From an uncultured Eubacteriales bacterium (GTDB lineage Bacteria > Bacillota > Clostridia > Oscillospirales > Acutalibacteraceae): DNA of 64,000 nucleotides. The DNA lies in assembly GCA_949068525.1 (NCBI GenBank), contig CARTIQ010000002.1:178997-242996 (forward strand). Direction: 5' to 3'. The notes beneath the pieces are model-generated. The model was given only the letters and a program-made list of their open reading frames with translations. It was not told where the DNA came from and ran no database searches. The translations under genes and the position numbers were made by a program. Below are positions 43,006 to 52,085 of this stretch, in pieces; within the stretch, counting starts at the first letter, position 1, and every line of letters begins with the position of its first letter.

Positions 43006-44091
43006 TCAATATTTAACCGGATTAGAAGATAAATATTTCTTAACCATCAAGGCCACTTTAAAAACAATAGCATCTTCAAACTCACGCAAATCTAGCCCAG
43101 TGAGCTTTTTAATCTTCTCTAATCGATAAACCAAAGTGTTGCGGTGAACAAACAGCTTACGCGAAGTTTCCGAAACATTCAAATTATTCTCAAAAAAGCG
43201 TTGAATAGTAAACAAAGTCTCCTGATCCAAACTGTCAATAGATCCGCGCTTAAAGACTTCTTTTAAGAACATCTCACACAAAGTGGTAGGCAGTTGATAC
43301 ACAAGCCGAGCTACGCCTAAGTTATCATAGCTAATAATAACCTTCTCAGTGTCAAAAACCTTGCCAACTTCAATAGCAATCTGCGACTCTTTAAAAGAAG
43401 AAGCCAAGCCCTTTATGTTAGAAACTGTGCTGCCAATACCAACCGAGCAGTGAATATAAAATTCGCTAGTCAAAGTATCAACAATAGATTGAGCCAACTG
43501 TTCAAGATCCTCCCGCTCAACCCCCTCAGCAACCTCTTTAATAACAGCAATATCTGACTCATTCAAATTAATAATAAAGTCTTTGTTTTTGTCCGGAAAA
43601 AGATTCTGCAAAACGTCATAAGCCGAAACATCCGACTTAGAGTGAATTTTAACCAACATACAAACCCGAGTAGCCTCAACATTAAAGTGAAGTTCGCGAG
43701 CCTTAATATAAATATCACCGGGCAAAATGTTATCCAAAATAACATTTTTAATAAAGTTGCTGCGATCATATTTTTCGTCGTAAAATTCTTTAATATTTCC
43801 AAAAGATATGGACAAAATAGAAACATACCGTTGAGCAGCTTCATCGTCACCCTTAACGAAAACAGCGTACTCAGAGCTATTTTTGCTTTCAAGTGACTTA
43901 TAAGTATAACCGTTAATAATAAAAGTGGAAGCAGGCTTAAAAAAGTCCGAAGTAATATTCCCTCTAACCTCGCCAATTTTATCCAAGTCGCTACAAGCAA
44001 CAACTACCGAAGATTCATCAATAACCCCAATAGTCCTTCCAATAGCATCGTGCATTTGGTGAACAATCCCTTGAAATAACCTGTTAGACAT
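43006..44091 (-). CDS. CdaR/PucR-type transcriptional regulator
   Basis: 361 residues. An N-terminal sensing domain of the sugar-diacid recognition type (FQGIVHQMHDAIGRTIGVID), a GGDEF-like middle, and a C-terminal PucR helix-turn-helix (FFENNLNVSETSRKLFVHRN, TLVYRLEKIKKLTGLDLREF). The ligand is not evident. It lies upstream of ftsE on the same strand with a 132-bp gap, an arrangement I have seen in other clostridia. ATG 44091 follows AAGGAG. Confidence 0.9.
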   Translation of the reverse strand: MSNRLFQGIVHQMHDAIGRTIGVIDESSVVVACSDLDKIGEVRGNITSDFFKPASTFIINGYTYKSLESKNSSEYAVFVKGDDEAAQRYVSILSISFGNIKEFYDEKYDRSNFIKNVILDNILPGDIYIKARELHFNVEATRVCMLVKIHSKSDVSAYDVLQNLFPDKNKDFIINLNESDIAVIKEVAEGVEREDLEQLAQSIVDTLTSEFYIHCSVGIGSTVSNIKGLASSFKESQIAIEVGKVFDTEKVIISYDNLGVARLVYQLPTTLCEMFLKEVFKRGSIDSLDQETLFTIQRFFENNLNVSETSRKLFVHRNTLVYRLEKIKKLTGLDLREFEDAIVFKVALMVKKYLSSNPVKY

Positions 44092-44530
44092 AAAAAAACT
44101 CCTTACTGTTTAAATTTTGAACGTTGCTAAAATGAAAATTTTACAAATAGTTTGATAATAAAAATAAACGTAACTATATTTTACATAAATATTAAGGATA
44201 TTGCAACTATTTTATCAAAAAAATTTGTTTATTTTATAGATATAAGGTAATCATTTTTACAAAACGTGATAAACTTTGAAAAGATAGCTTAATTTTGCAG
44301 AAATATTTTGGCAAAAAGGATAATATAAAAAAGAAAGCAAAAGAGAGCAAGTTGCAATGTAACCGCAGTATAAAGCTAAAAATTAAGAGCAACAATAAAA
44401 TCATAAACTTAAAAGAAAAAAATTTAAGAATAGATTTAATTGTCACTCACAAATTAACCCGTTTATAACAATTGGAGTAAAAAAGAAAAACTTATTTTAT
44501 AAAAATTAAAATTCAGCGCGCACAATTGCC
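44092..44530. other. AT-rich intergenic region
   Basis: Contains the CdaR-like promoter at its left end; the remainder is AT-rich, A/T-run-filled sequence. A 70-codon hydrophobic frame (44234-44446, minus) lacks a ribosome-binding site and looks like chance. No RNA gene was recognised. Confidence 0.55.
44178..44206 (-). promoter_or_regulatory. Promoter of the CdaR-like gene
   Basis: On the minus strand TTGCAA (44206-44201), 17 bases, TAAAAT (44183-44178). Confidence 0.7.
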
Positions 44531-45025
44531 TTAAGCGTGGACTTTGTCTGGATTGTAAAACCCATGAATAAAGCCGTTTAAAAGAACAGAAGAAACATCG
44601 CCACCAATGACCTTGTCGTTAAGCACCAAGATGTTCGCGCGCACGCCTTGCGAGGCATCCTTGTAATTCAAAATCTGATAAGTGTAGCGGGTGCAGTTTT
44701 TCTCTTGATATCGAGAAAGATCCAATCCCTGTTTGCGTTGAATGTCGTTGTATTTTTCGTATGTAGAATTAAATTCGGACGGGATCGTGACCGTAGAAAT
44801 CTCGGTAGGCTCCGGAGAGACCTCCCACCCAAATTGCTTCAAAAACTCGACTCGTTCAGCATTATCACGAGCACTCAACTTGTACTTACCCCATGGACAA
44901 ACGGCCTCTCGGCTGCCAGTTCTAATCAAGGCAAAAAACGCAGCTAAAATAATCACAAAAGCAACAGCCAAAATTCCTATAATAAAGAGTCTCCTCCGAG
45001 ATGTTTTAAAAGAAAAGATAAACAT
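44531..45025 (-). CDS. DUF4830-like membrane-anchored protein
   Basis: 164 residues: one N-terminal transmembrane helix (LFIIGILAVAFVIILAAFFA) and an extracytoplasmic domain with RVEFLKQFGWEVSPEPTEIS, IPSEFNSTYEKYNDIQRKQG and GVRANILVLNDKVIGGDVSS. This matches the DUF4830 pattern that I recall from Oscillospirales genomes; its function is unknown. ATG 45025 has GGGAGG upstream; an in-frame ATG 30 bases earlier lacks one. Confidence 0.85.
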   Translation of the reverse strand: MFIFSFKTSRRRLFIIGILAVAFVIILAAFFALIRTGSREAVCPWGKYKLSARDNAERVEFLKQFGWEVSPEPTEISTVTIPSEFNSTYEKYNDIQRKQGLDLSRYQEKNCTRYTYQILNYKDASQGVRANILVLNDKVIGGDVSSVLLNGFIHGFYNPDKVHA

Positions 45026-45136
45026 AAAAAACCTCCCTAAAGCTGTTATATGCACGAAGGGAGATTAAAATGAAAAATAAATTTAACCAAAAACCGCGAA
45101 AAAGGCACACATCCGAAAAATTTTCTAAAACAAAAA

Positions 45137-45161
45137 ATAAGTGCCCATAAAGAGCACTTAT
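45137..45161. terminator. Small hairpin
   Basis: ATAAGTGC (45137-45144) and GCACTTAT (45154-45161), perfect 8-bp stem with a 9-base loop; weak flanking T-runs. Its direction is not clear. Confidence 0.45.
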
Positions 45162-45471
45162 ATTAAAGAAAAGGAATTTATGAGAATGAAAAAGGTAAAA
45201 TCAATCTCGATTATTAATATACCACATTTAAAATCATTTGTAAATACTTTTTTCAAAAAAAATTAAAAAAATGTATCAAAAATATTTTTAAAAGTAACAA
45301 AACAAAAAAACAAATCTTAATTTGCCGGGGACCGATGAGGCTTGAGACCTTCAAAAAATTTTTTTCTAAAAAATAAAAATCTCAAATTTTTTTGTAATAA
45401 CTCAGAGCGAAAAAAGTTACATTTGTATGGCAAGGCAAATTTCACATAAAGAAAAAATAAAAAAGTGCACC

Positions 45472-45500
45472 TTTACGAATATTCACTTTTGAGTTAAAAT
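45472..45500 (+). promoter_or_regulatory. Promoter of nth
   Basis: TTTACG (45472-45477), 17 bases, TAAAAT (45495-45500). Confidence 0.7.
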
Positions 45501-45532
45501 TATGGACGTAAAAGCAAAAAGGAGGCCTTTTT

Positions 45533-46174
45533 TTGACGAACGAAAAATTAGCCCAGCTGGCGGTCTCATCGCTAAAAAAAGAGTACCCCAAAGCGGAGTG
45601 CTCGCTAAATTACATAGCCCCACTGCAATTGCTAATCTCAACGCGGCTGGCAGCGCAATGCACCGACGCGCGAGTAAACATGGTGACGCCGCAGCTGTTC
45701 AAAAAGTTCAAGACCGTGTACGACTTTGCAAAAGCGCAGCCCGAAGAGATAGAAAAGCTAATAAAATCGTGCGGATTCTACCACGCCAAAGCCAAGGACA
45801 TAGTAAACATGTGTAAAATGCTGATAGAGAAATTCGACGCCACAGTGCCATCCTCAATAGAAGAGCTAACAAAGTTGCCAGGGGTAGGGCGAAAAACAGC
45901 CAACCTAATAGTAGGAGATATATTCAAAAAGCCAGCCGTGGTGGTAGATACTCATTGCATGAGAATAACTAGAAGGTTAGGCTTTCACGACTTAAAAAAT
46001 GCCGAAAAAATAGAAAAAATCCTCGGGCAAGTCCTCCCTAAGGAAGAATCGAACGATTTTTGCCACAGATTAGTCCTACATGGGCGAGCCGTTTGCAAAG
46101 CGCAAAAACCGCAGTGCGAAAAATGCTGTATGAACTCATTTTGTAAATTCGCAAAAAGCAACCAAACAACATAA
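45533..46174 (+). CDS. nth: Endonuclease III
   Basis: 213-residue DNA glycosylase/AP lyase removing oxidised pyrimidines. Visible: helix-hairpin-helix LPGVGRKTANLIVGD with the catalytic Lys region (about residues 113-127), catalytic Asp in VDTHCMRITRRLG (near 138), and the four-Cys [4Fe-4S] cluster C-x6-C-x2-C-x5-C near the end (CKAQKPQCEKCCMNSFC). TTG 45533 is 8 bases after AAAGGAGG. Convergent with the alanine symporter. Confidence 0.96.
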   Translation: MTNEKLAQLAVSSLKKEYPKAECSLNYIAPLQLLISTRLAAQCTDARVNMVTPQLFKKFKTVYDFAKAQPEEIEKLIKSCGFYHAKAKDIVNMCKMLIEKFDATVPSSIEELTKLPGVGRKTANLIVGDIFKKPAVVVDTHCMRITRRLGFHDLKNAEKIEKILGQVLPKEESNDFCHRLVLHGRAVCKAQKPQCEKCCMNSFCKFAKSNQTT

Positions 46175-46188
46175 GCTTTCATACAAAA

Positions 46189-47553
46189 CTAATTATCACT
46201 CAGGTAATAGTGGCATTCTTTAACCACCTGGCCGGACAAAAACAAAAGTGCAATCAAGTTCGGCAAGGCCATAAGACCGTTAAAAGTGTCCGAAATGCTC
46301 CAAACCAGGTCAATCTTCATAACAGCCGCAAACAAAATAAAAAGCACCTGTAAAGCCTTATAAATCAAGATGTTTCGGCTAAAATGATCACCGGACAAAT
46401 ACCCAATGCATTGCTCGCCATAGTAAGACCAGCCGATCACCGTAGCAAAAGCGAACAACGCTATAGATATTGTAATAAAAATCTCGCCCGCACGGCTAAA
46501 AGTAGTGCTAAAAGCCTGCACACTAAGTAAGGCACCATCTTGTGCAGTAGACAGAACACCCGAAGTTAAAATACAAAGAGCAGTAACGCTGCATATTAAG
46601 ACAGTATCGACAAAAACCTGAAAAATACCCCACATCCCTTGAACAACAGGCTCACTTTCGCTGCTAGCAGCGTGCACAATAGGAGAACTGCCAAGCCCGG
46701 CCTCGTTAGAGAAAACTCCGCGAGCAATGCCGTTCTTAATAGCAGAAGCAGCCGCGATTCCAGTAATGCCGCCAGTGACAGACCTAAAGTTGAAAGCGCC
46801 CGAAAATATGCTAAAAATAGCGCCAGGAAGGTTCTGAATGTGCGTAATAATGACAACTAAGCCACCCAAAATATAAAACAGGGCCATAAAAGGAACGATC
46901 CGCTCGCTAACCCTAGAAATGGTGCGAATTCCACCAAAAATGATAAAGCTAATAATCACAGCGAGCACAACGCCAGTAATAGCGGGAGAAATCCGAAAAC
47001 TACTCTTTACAGAAGCTGCAATAGAGTTAACCTGAGCCATATTTCCAATACCGAAAGAAGCCAAAATACAAGCAAAAGCAAAGAACTTAGCCAACCACCG
47101 GACGCCGAGCCCGTTTTCGATGTAATACATGGGTCCGCCGTAGTTCTGGCAATTCGCGTTAACTTTTCGATATTTAACCCCCAGAACATTCTCAGCAAAG
47201 CTAGTCATCATGCCGAAAACAGCAGCTAACCACATCCAAAAGACAGCGCCGGCGCCGCCCAAAGTAATAGCAGTGGCGACACCGACGATATTGCCAGTCC
47301 CAACAGCACTGGCAAGAGCAGTACTTACCGCCTGAAACGGCGTAATACTGCCTTTATTATCTTTAGACTTGCTAGAAAAAATGTTCCCAAAAGTATGTCT
47401 AATCCATAACTTGTACCGAGAAATCTGGAAAAACCTCAATCTGATGCTAAATTGCAAACCAACAAGCATAATCAAAGCCAGCATCAAAGGGCCCCACACA
47501 ATAGAGTTAACGAAATCGTTTATTTCCTCAACAAAATTAATGAACTCAGACAA
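46189..47553 (-). CDS. Sodium:alanine symporter (AGCS family)
   Basis: 454-residue membrane transporter importing alanine or glycine with Na+. Visible signatures: ALASAVGTGNIVGVATAITLG (split here: GTGNIVGVATA near residue 80), GGPMYYIENGLG, ARGVFSNEAGLGSSPIVHAA and TVIGWSYYGEQCIGYLSG. Ten or more hydrophobic helices. TTG 47553 has AGGTGA 7 bases upstream. Monocistronic. Confidence 0.95.
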   Translation of the reverse strand: MSEFINFVEEINDFVNSIVWGPLMLALIMLVGLQFSIRLRFFQISRYKLWIRHTFGNIFSSKSKDNKGSITPFQAVSTALASAVGTGNIVGVATAITLGGAGAVFWMWLAAVFGMMTSFAENVLGVKYRKVNANCQNYGGPMYYIENGLGVRWLAKFFAFACILASFGIGNMAQVNSIAASVKSSFRISPAITGVVLAVIISFIIFGGIRTISRVSERIVPFMALFYILGGLVVIITHIQNLPGAIFSIFSGAFNFRSVTGGITGIAAASAIKNGIARGVFSNEAGLGSSPIVHAASSESEPVVQGMWGIFQVFVDTVLICSVTALCILTSGVLSTAQDGALLSVQAFSTTFSRAGEIFITISIALFAFATVIGWSYYGEQCIGYLSGDHFSRNILIYKALQVLFILFAAVMKIDLVWSISDTFNGLMALPNLIALLFLSGQVVKECHYYLSDN

Positions 47554-47628
47554 ACTTTTTCACCTACATAAATTTTTAATTAAATTTATGCAAACAAACA
47601 GCGAATAATTACAAAATTACCGGCAGCA

Positions 47629-48086
47629 CTAGCAACCAAATTCTATCTTCCACTTTTCCCAAAATGGCAAGTTGTTATAATAGAAAATACCCATACAAAT
47701 ACATATAAGAGCTCCGATAAATAGCCAAAAAACAAAATTGATAAATTTCTGAATAATAATACCGGTCATATTAAAAATATCCCTAAAAATGCTACTTTTT
47801 TCAGTGTTGGATATATTATATAATTTTGCATTTTTGTCTTTTAGCTTTTCAGTTTTTTCTTTCAACTCTTCATTATCTTCTACTAATTTTTCAATACGCT
47901 CTTTCAAACTCTCAATTTTTATTTTAGATAAGGCTTTATTAGCTTTAAGCAAGCCAACTGATCTTGCAAGTCTTTAACTTGGGCAGCAGTTAAAGTTGAG
48001 TCGTTTTCAGCAAATGCAAGACTATTCAAGAGGTTAATAGTTAAAGCACAAGTTAAAATTAACGCAACAATTTTCTTAATTTTCAT
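47629..48086 (-). pseudogene. Frameshifted gene for a small secreted coiled-coil protein
   Basis: ATG 48086-48084 starts a clean signal peptide (MKIKKIVALILTCALTINLL...AFA) followed by AENDSTLTAAQVKDLQDQLA, then the frame stops after about 53 codons. In the -1 frame from about 47952 a coiled coil continues (LSKIKIESLKERIEKLVEDN) to a second hydrophobic segment (FVFWLFIGALICICMGIFYY) and stop at 47629. Joined, the parts make about 150 residues with the architecture of the other four secreted proteins here. The switch lies near GCTTGCTTAAAGC (about 47943-47957). It is a disrupted gene, a sequencing indel, or less likely a programmed -1 shift. Confidence 0.75.
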
Positions 48087-48211
48087 GACGAATTTTCCCT
48101 CTTCTTTATTTCATTTATCACAACACAATTATACGACATTTACAGTGGCAAGCAAAAAAATTGTATACTATCATAACAAAATAGAAAATAAATTACATTT
48201 TTAGTTAAAAT

Positions 48212-49078
48212 TTACCGATCTTGGCCCATAAAAAATAAAGCCAAAGTTCCTGGGCCAGAATGCGAACCTATAACGGAACCAACGTAATTAATGCGAACTT
48301 CTTTAACGGGAAAAGCCTTTAAAACAAGCTCTTTAACGAAATTTGCATCTTCAATGGCGTCACCGTGGGAAATAAAAACAACGTCGTTTGCAGTAACAGT
48401 AGCAGAGGCCTTCATGTGCTCAATCAAAGAGTTAAGCGCAGCTTTACGCCCACGGGCTTTCTCCATCAAGATCAATTTCCCAGCGTTGTCCACATGCATA
48501 ACGGGTTTAACTCCAAGCATTGTGCCCAAAACAGCTGAAGCCGCTGAGACTCTTCCGCCGCGCTTAAGATGGAACAAATCGTCAACAGTAAACCAGTGGC
48601 AGACATTCAACTTGTGAGCATCAAGCCATGCAGTGAGCTCATCTATAGAAAGGCCTTCTCGCTTTTTTTGAACAGCATAATATACTAAAAGCCCCTCGCC
48701 CATGGAGGCACACAGAGAGTCAACAATAAAAACCTTTCGTTCGGGGTAGTTCTTAAGAAGCTCTTCTTTAGCAATTTGAGCCGAAGCAAAAGTCCCACTA
48801 AGACCTGAAGAAAAGGCAATATAAAGGATATCTCGGCCCTCTTTTAAATAAGGCTCAAACTTCTCCACAAACGTTCCAGCATTGATCTGACTAGTATTTA
48901 CGTTCTTTTTTTCTCGCAATAAATCATAAAAATCCTTGTAAGACATACCCGTACCGTCGCAGTAAGACTTACCTTCATAGGTAAACTCAAGTGAAATAAC
49001 AGAAACACCAAGCGTGTCAGCATATTCTGGCTCCAAATCGCAGGTAGAATCCGTAAAAATAATGTAATCATTCTTCAT
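48212..49078 (-). CDS. DegV family fatty-acid-binding protein
   Basis: 288 residues. DegV/FakB proteins bind a fatty acid and present it to fatty-acid kinase FakA for uptake into phospholipids. Visible: N-terminal IFTDSTCDLEPEYADTLG, INAGTFVEKFEPYL, SSGLSGTFASAQIAKEEL and RGGRVSAASAVLGTMLGVKP. ATG 49078 (MKNDYIIF) has AAGGAG upstream; in-frame codons further upstream run into the next gene. No fakA is in the window. Confidence 0.93.
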   Translation of the reverse strand: MKNDYIIFTDSTCDLEPEYADTLGVSVISLEFTYEGKSYCDGTGMSYKDFYDLLREKKNVNTSQINAGTFVEKFEPYLKEGRDILYIAFSSGLSGTFASAQIAKEELLKNYPERKVFIVDSLCASMGEGLLVYYAVQKKREGLSIDELTAWLDAHKLNVCHWFTVDDLFHLKRGGRVSAASAVLGTMLGVKPVMHVDNAGKLILMEKARGRKAALNSLIEHMKASATVTANDVVFISHGDAIEDANFVKELVLKAFPVKEVRINYVGSVIGSHSGPGTLALFFMGQDR

Positions 49079-49097
49079 CGCAAATCTCCTTAAAAAC

Positions 49098-49601
49098 TTA
49101 GTCTGTTGGCTGATTGTAAACATTTTTATATATCTCTTTTTTGTACGGGGCAAATGCGCCCTCGTTTATGCTGTTTGGGTAGCTCATTATCATTAATTGC
49201 AGTTTTTCCCCATTTAAGCGCAAAGCGGGCTGTTCATAATAAAAATCGTTTAACACAAACCCAAACCGTTTATAAAAGTTGATTCTTCTTTGCGAAGCTT
49301 CATCGGTTGGCAACTCAACCTCTAGAAATATTGGTTTTTTTTTGTCTTTTGTGTTGTCCAAAATAATCTGCGAACCCAATCCTTGGCCTCTGTAGTGAGG
49401 AGAAACCACCAAATGCTCAAAAAATAGGCAGCTATCCAAATCCCAATAAGCCAAAAAGCCGACAATAGAGCCCTCCTCATTTCGCTTAACATAAATATTA
49501 TATTTAGAGTTATCGAGCAGCTTTTTTTGGCCAGAATAAGTGCGCATTTCGCTATCGGGAAAGGTTTCGTCCATTATTTCGAAAATTTTGTCAAAATCCA
49601 T
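49098..49601 (-). CDS. GNAT family N-acetyltransferase
   Basis: 167 residues. Acetyl-CoA motif FEHLVVSPHYRGQGLGSQII (residues about 61-80; R-G-Q-G-L-G) and a late INFYKRFGFVLNDFYYEQPA. Substrate unknown. ATG 49601 follows GTGGAGGT by 9 bases. It is directly upstream of degV on the same strand and probably co-transcribed. Confidence 0.88.
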   Translation of the reverse strand: MDFDKIFEIMDETFPDSEMRTYSGQKKLLDNSKYNIYVKRNEEGSIVGFLAYWDLDSCLFFEHLVVSPHYRGQGLGSQIILDNTKDKKKPIFLEVELPTDEASQRRINFYKRFGFVLNDFYYEQPALRLNGEKLQLMIMSYPNSINEGAFAPYKKEIYKNVYNQPTD

Positions 49602-49770
49602 AATAGTATAAACCTCCACAACATCTTATCATATTTTATCACACATCAATGATATATTCTATAGCACATATCGCAACAAAAAAGCAAGCCCTCAAATTTA
49701 CAGTGATAAAGAGACAACATAATTAAGATACAGAAATAAAATAAAAAGCTACAGAAAGCGATAAAAGCAT

Positions 49771-49806
49771 AAAAAAGCCACACCGCAACGTTTTGCAAGT
49801 GTGACC
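49771..49806 (-). terminator. Terminator after the small XRE gene
   Basis: On the minus strand CACAC-TTGCAA and TTGC-G-GTGTG form an interrupted stem followed by GGCTTTTTTATG. Confidence 0.7.
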
Positions 49807-49853
49807 TCTAATTTTAGTATATTTGTTTGGTTATTAAATCAAAAACTATACCT

Positions 49854-50126
49854 TTATATATTAACACGTTTTTTTCTTTTTTTAGATTGGTTAAGTAATT
49901 TGTCTGTTGGAACTTTCAAAGCAGCGGCTATAGCAACAAGTTCTTTATCTGTAACAAGCCTCAGCTGACCTTCTAGTTTAGACAAGCCCGAAGCGCTAAG
50001 CTCAATACCTTTAATTTGCAACTTAGCCAAAAAATCCTTTTGGCTTAATCCCTTGTCTTTTCGCTCTTTAGCGACCTTTTCTCCTATAATATTTTTGTCA
50101 CCTAAACATTGTTTTCTAATCCTCAC
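49854..50126 (-). CDS. Small XRE-family regulator
   Basis: 90 residues: helix-turn-helix with EKVAKERKDKGLSQKDFLAK (residues about 16-35), LSASGLSKLEGQLRLVTDKE and AIAAALKVPTDKLL. Similar short regulators are common in clostridia. GTG 50126 is chosen since GGAGGTG lies 6 bases upstream; the TTG one codon earlier is too close. A basic tail (KKRKKR) ends it. Confidence 0.87.
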   Translation of the reverse strand: MRIRKQCLGDKNIIGEKVAKERKDKGLSQKDFLAKLQIKGIELSASGLSKLEGQLRLVTDKELVAIAAALKVPTDKLLNQSKKRKKRVNI

Positions 50127-50863
50127 CAAAGCACCTCCCCTAAAAATAAAATGTTTAAATTAAAAGTATTGTATATATTATATAATATAATTTAAATAAT
50201 TACAAGCTTTTTTTCTAAAAAACAAAAAAACTAGTAAAAACATAGTATGGATGCAAATAAATTGATGTTGCAATATGCAAACTAAAGCCAAAAAGAAAGA
50301 CTTTTAAACGATATTGTGATAATAAAATAAAGTTTTAAAATTTTATTGTTAAGTATATGCAAAACAAGAAAATTATGATATAATAGAAAAAATCTTATTT
50401 GAGGAGGGATCAAAGGAACTTTTCGTAAAATCAAGAAGTGTTCTTTAAGAGGGAACATTAAGTGCTAAATCAATCTTTGTAAAATATTTGTATTTAAGGT
50501 TTATAATGAGGTTGAAAAAATCCAAAAAACTTTTGACTTCCGAAATGGTGGAATGATGCATCGTAGTAACATTAAAAACTATTTACATAACATATAAGGT
50601 TGATAGTGAGTTTTTCTTCAACAAAAAAGCGTGTGTGATTAGAACTCAAAGAACGAAAAATAAAATTGAAGGGAGCTGATGCTAAAGAATAGCAAAAATT
50701 CATATTTTAGCAGTAACAAACAAAATGATTTCAACAAATTTGTGATTTAAGTATATGAATTTTTGTTAAATACTGAAATTTTAAAAAATTTTAAAAAAAG
50801 TATATAATTTTTAAAAATTTTGTGATATAATGAAAAAAATAATTTTTTAAGGAGAGTTCTTAA
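50127..50863. other. AT-rich region with two promoters and tiny reading frames
   Basis: No standard gene. An extended -10 (TGATATAAT, 50376-50384) could start a transcript of about 450 nt into the next gene. Within it are tiny frames with plausible start signals: MRLKKSKKLLTSEMVE (ATG at 50506), an ATG at 50554 overlapping its stop, and a 23-codon frame from ATG 50679 after GAAGGGAGC. A small hairpin (TGTTC...GAACA) lies near 50440-50460. It may be a leader, a small-peptide locus or a decayed gene. Confidence 0.45.
50823..50831 (+). promoter_or_regulatory. Extended -10 promoter for 50864-51901
   Basis: TGATATAAT (50823-50831): TATAAT with TG two bases upstream; no good -35. A second TATAAT lies at 50803-50808. 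Confidence 0.6.
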
Positions 50864-51901
50864 ATGAAAAAATTTTTATCAGTTGCGCTATCATTAGTAA
50901 TGCTGGCTGCATCAGCTACTAATTTGAATGTCGCTTCAGCAGAAACCCCTAATAATTGGGCTTATTTAAGTCAAAAACAAGCAAGAAAAGCGGAAGCAAG
51001 GAAGCAAGAAAACAAAGCTTCAAAAGCTGTAAAATTTGCATCAGAAAATAAAGCTGTAATTGCAGGTGTTTGCGCAGTTGGTGGTCTGTCTCTATTAGGA
51101 TTTAGAGCAACACAAAATAAAAAATTAGACGCTACTAAATGGCAAGACAATTTGAACGACCCAAGCAAGACAACTATTCAGAAGTTTTTAGATGCTGTTA
51201 AGATTTTGCTTTTTGGAGACTCAGCTAGAAAAGCTATAGAAAAAGCAGAGGCGGAAAAAAATATAGCAAGCAAAAATGTAGATGAGTTAAATGAAAAACT
51301 TAAAGAAGCAGAAACGGCAAAAAGTAATGCTGAAAAGGCAAAGGTAGAGGCTGAAAACAAAAAAGAAAATGCTGATAAGAGCGTAGACCTTATAAAAAAT
51401 GGTGGCAAAGATGAAAAAGGCAATAATTTCAAAAGCCTAGAAACCTTGCAGAATGAAGAAAAAATTGCAAAAGAAACAAGTGTTAATGCAACAAATGCAA
51501 GAAAAGAAGCAGAAAAAGATTTATCTAAAGCAATGAAGGATCAAAAAGCAGCAGACCAAAATTTAAAGATTGCTAACAGACAATTTAATGCAACAGTAGC
51601 CCAATTTAATGAAATTAATGAAGAATTAAATCATAAAGACAATGGTGCTAAGGCAAAATTGACTAAAGCAACGGGAGATTACAAAAAGCTCTGTAATGAT
51701 AAGGGCTGGACTTACAATACAGAGACTGGCAAATGTGAGCCTCAAGCTCCATGTGGACCGAATGAAGTCCGTGATGAAAAGGGTGTGTGCGCTTGTGCAG
51801 CTGACTATGTAAATGTAAATAATCAGTGTGTAAAAAAAGCTACATGTGGTGAGCACGAAGTTTACAATGAAAAGACTAATACATGCAGCCCTGAAAATTA
51901 A
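50864..51901 (+). CDS. Secreted coiled-coil protein with Cys-rich EGF-like tail
   Basis: 345 residues, not recognised. Signal peptide (MKKFLSVALSLVMLAASATN, likely cleaved after ASA near residue 26), a basic stretch with a second hydrophobic segment (NKAVIAGVCAVGGLSLLGF, 62-80), a long Lys/Glu/Ala coiled coil (123-280) and a tail with eight Cys (277, 291, 297, 309, 311, 322, 328, 341) arranged in repeated CGPNEVRDEKGVCAC-like units resembling EGF or trypsin-inhibitor-like repeats. ATG 50864 has GGAG with a 9-base spacer. The tail hints at surface or host interaction; that is inference. Confidence 0.85.
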   Translation: MKKFLSVALSLVMLAASATNLNVASAETPNNWAYLSQKQARKAEARKQENKASKAVKFASENKAVIAGVCAVGGLSLLGFRATQNKKLDATKWQDNLNDPSKTTIQKFLDAVKILLFGDSARKAIEKAEAEKNIASKNVDELNEKLKEAETAKSNAEKAKVEAENKKENADKSVDLIKNGGKDEKGNNFKSLETLQNEEKIAKETSVNATNARKEAEKDLSKAMKDQKAADQNLKIANRQFNATVAQFNEINEELNHKDNGAKAKLTKATGDYKKLCNDKGWTYNTETGKCEPQAPCGPNEVRDEKGVCACAADYVNVNNQCVKKATCGEHEVYNEKTNTCSPEN

Positions 51902-51950
51902 AATATTAAGAAAAATGTAACGTAAAAAATGATGTAATTTATGTGTTTTA

Positions 51951-51978
51951 GCGCCTTTCTAAAAATAAAGAAAGGCGC
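51951..51978. terminator. Hairpin after 50864-51901
   Basis: GCGCCTTTCT (51951-51960) and AGAAAGGCGC (51969-51978) form a perfect 10-bp stem with an 8-base loop; the T-run after it is weak. Confidence 0.7.
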
Positions 51979-52085
51979 AACTTGATTATAATTTTGAATT
52001 ATGGCAAGTATTTTATTAAAAATCATATAGTGTTTTTTATGAAGATAATTTTATGGAATTTTAAATTAAGGAGGCTTTTATTTTT

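Larger units (their letters stand above)
45026..45532. other. AT-rich intergenic region before nth
   Basis: Contains the ribosome-binding site of the DUF4830-like gene on the left, a hairpin at 45137-45161, long A and T runs between 45230 and 45400, one GC-richer patch (CCGGGGACCGATGAGGC near 45328-45344) and the nth promoter. No gene was recognised. Confidence 0.5.

Noticed and set aside
44234..44446. 70-codon hydrophobic frame on the minus strand
   Set aside because: No ribosome-binding site, low-complexity Phe/Leu composition expected from an A/T-rich spacer, no family resemblance.
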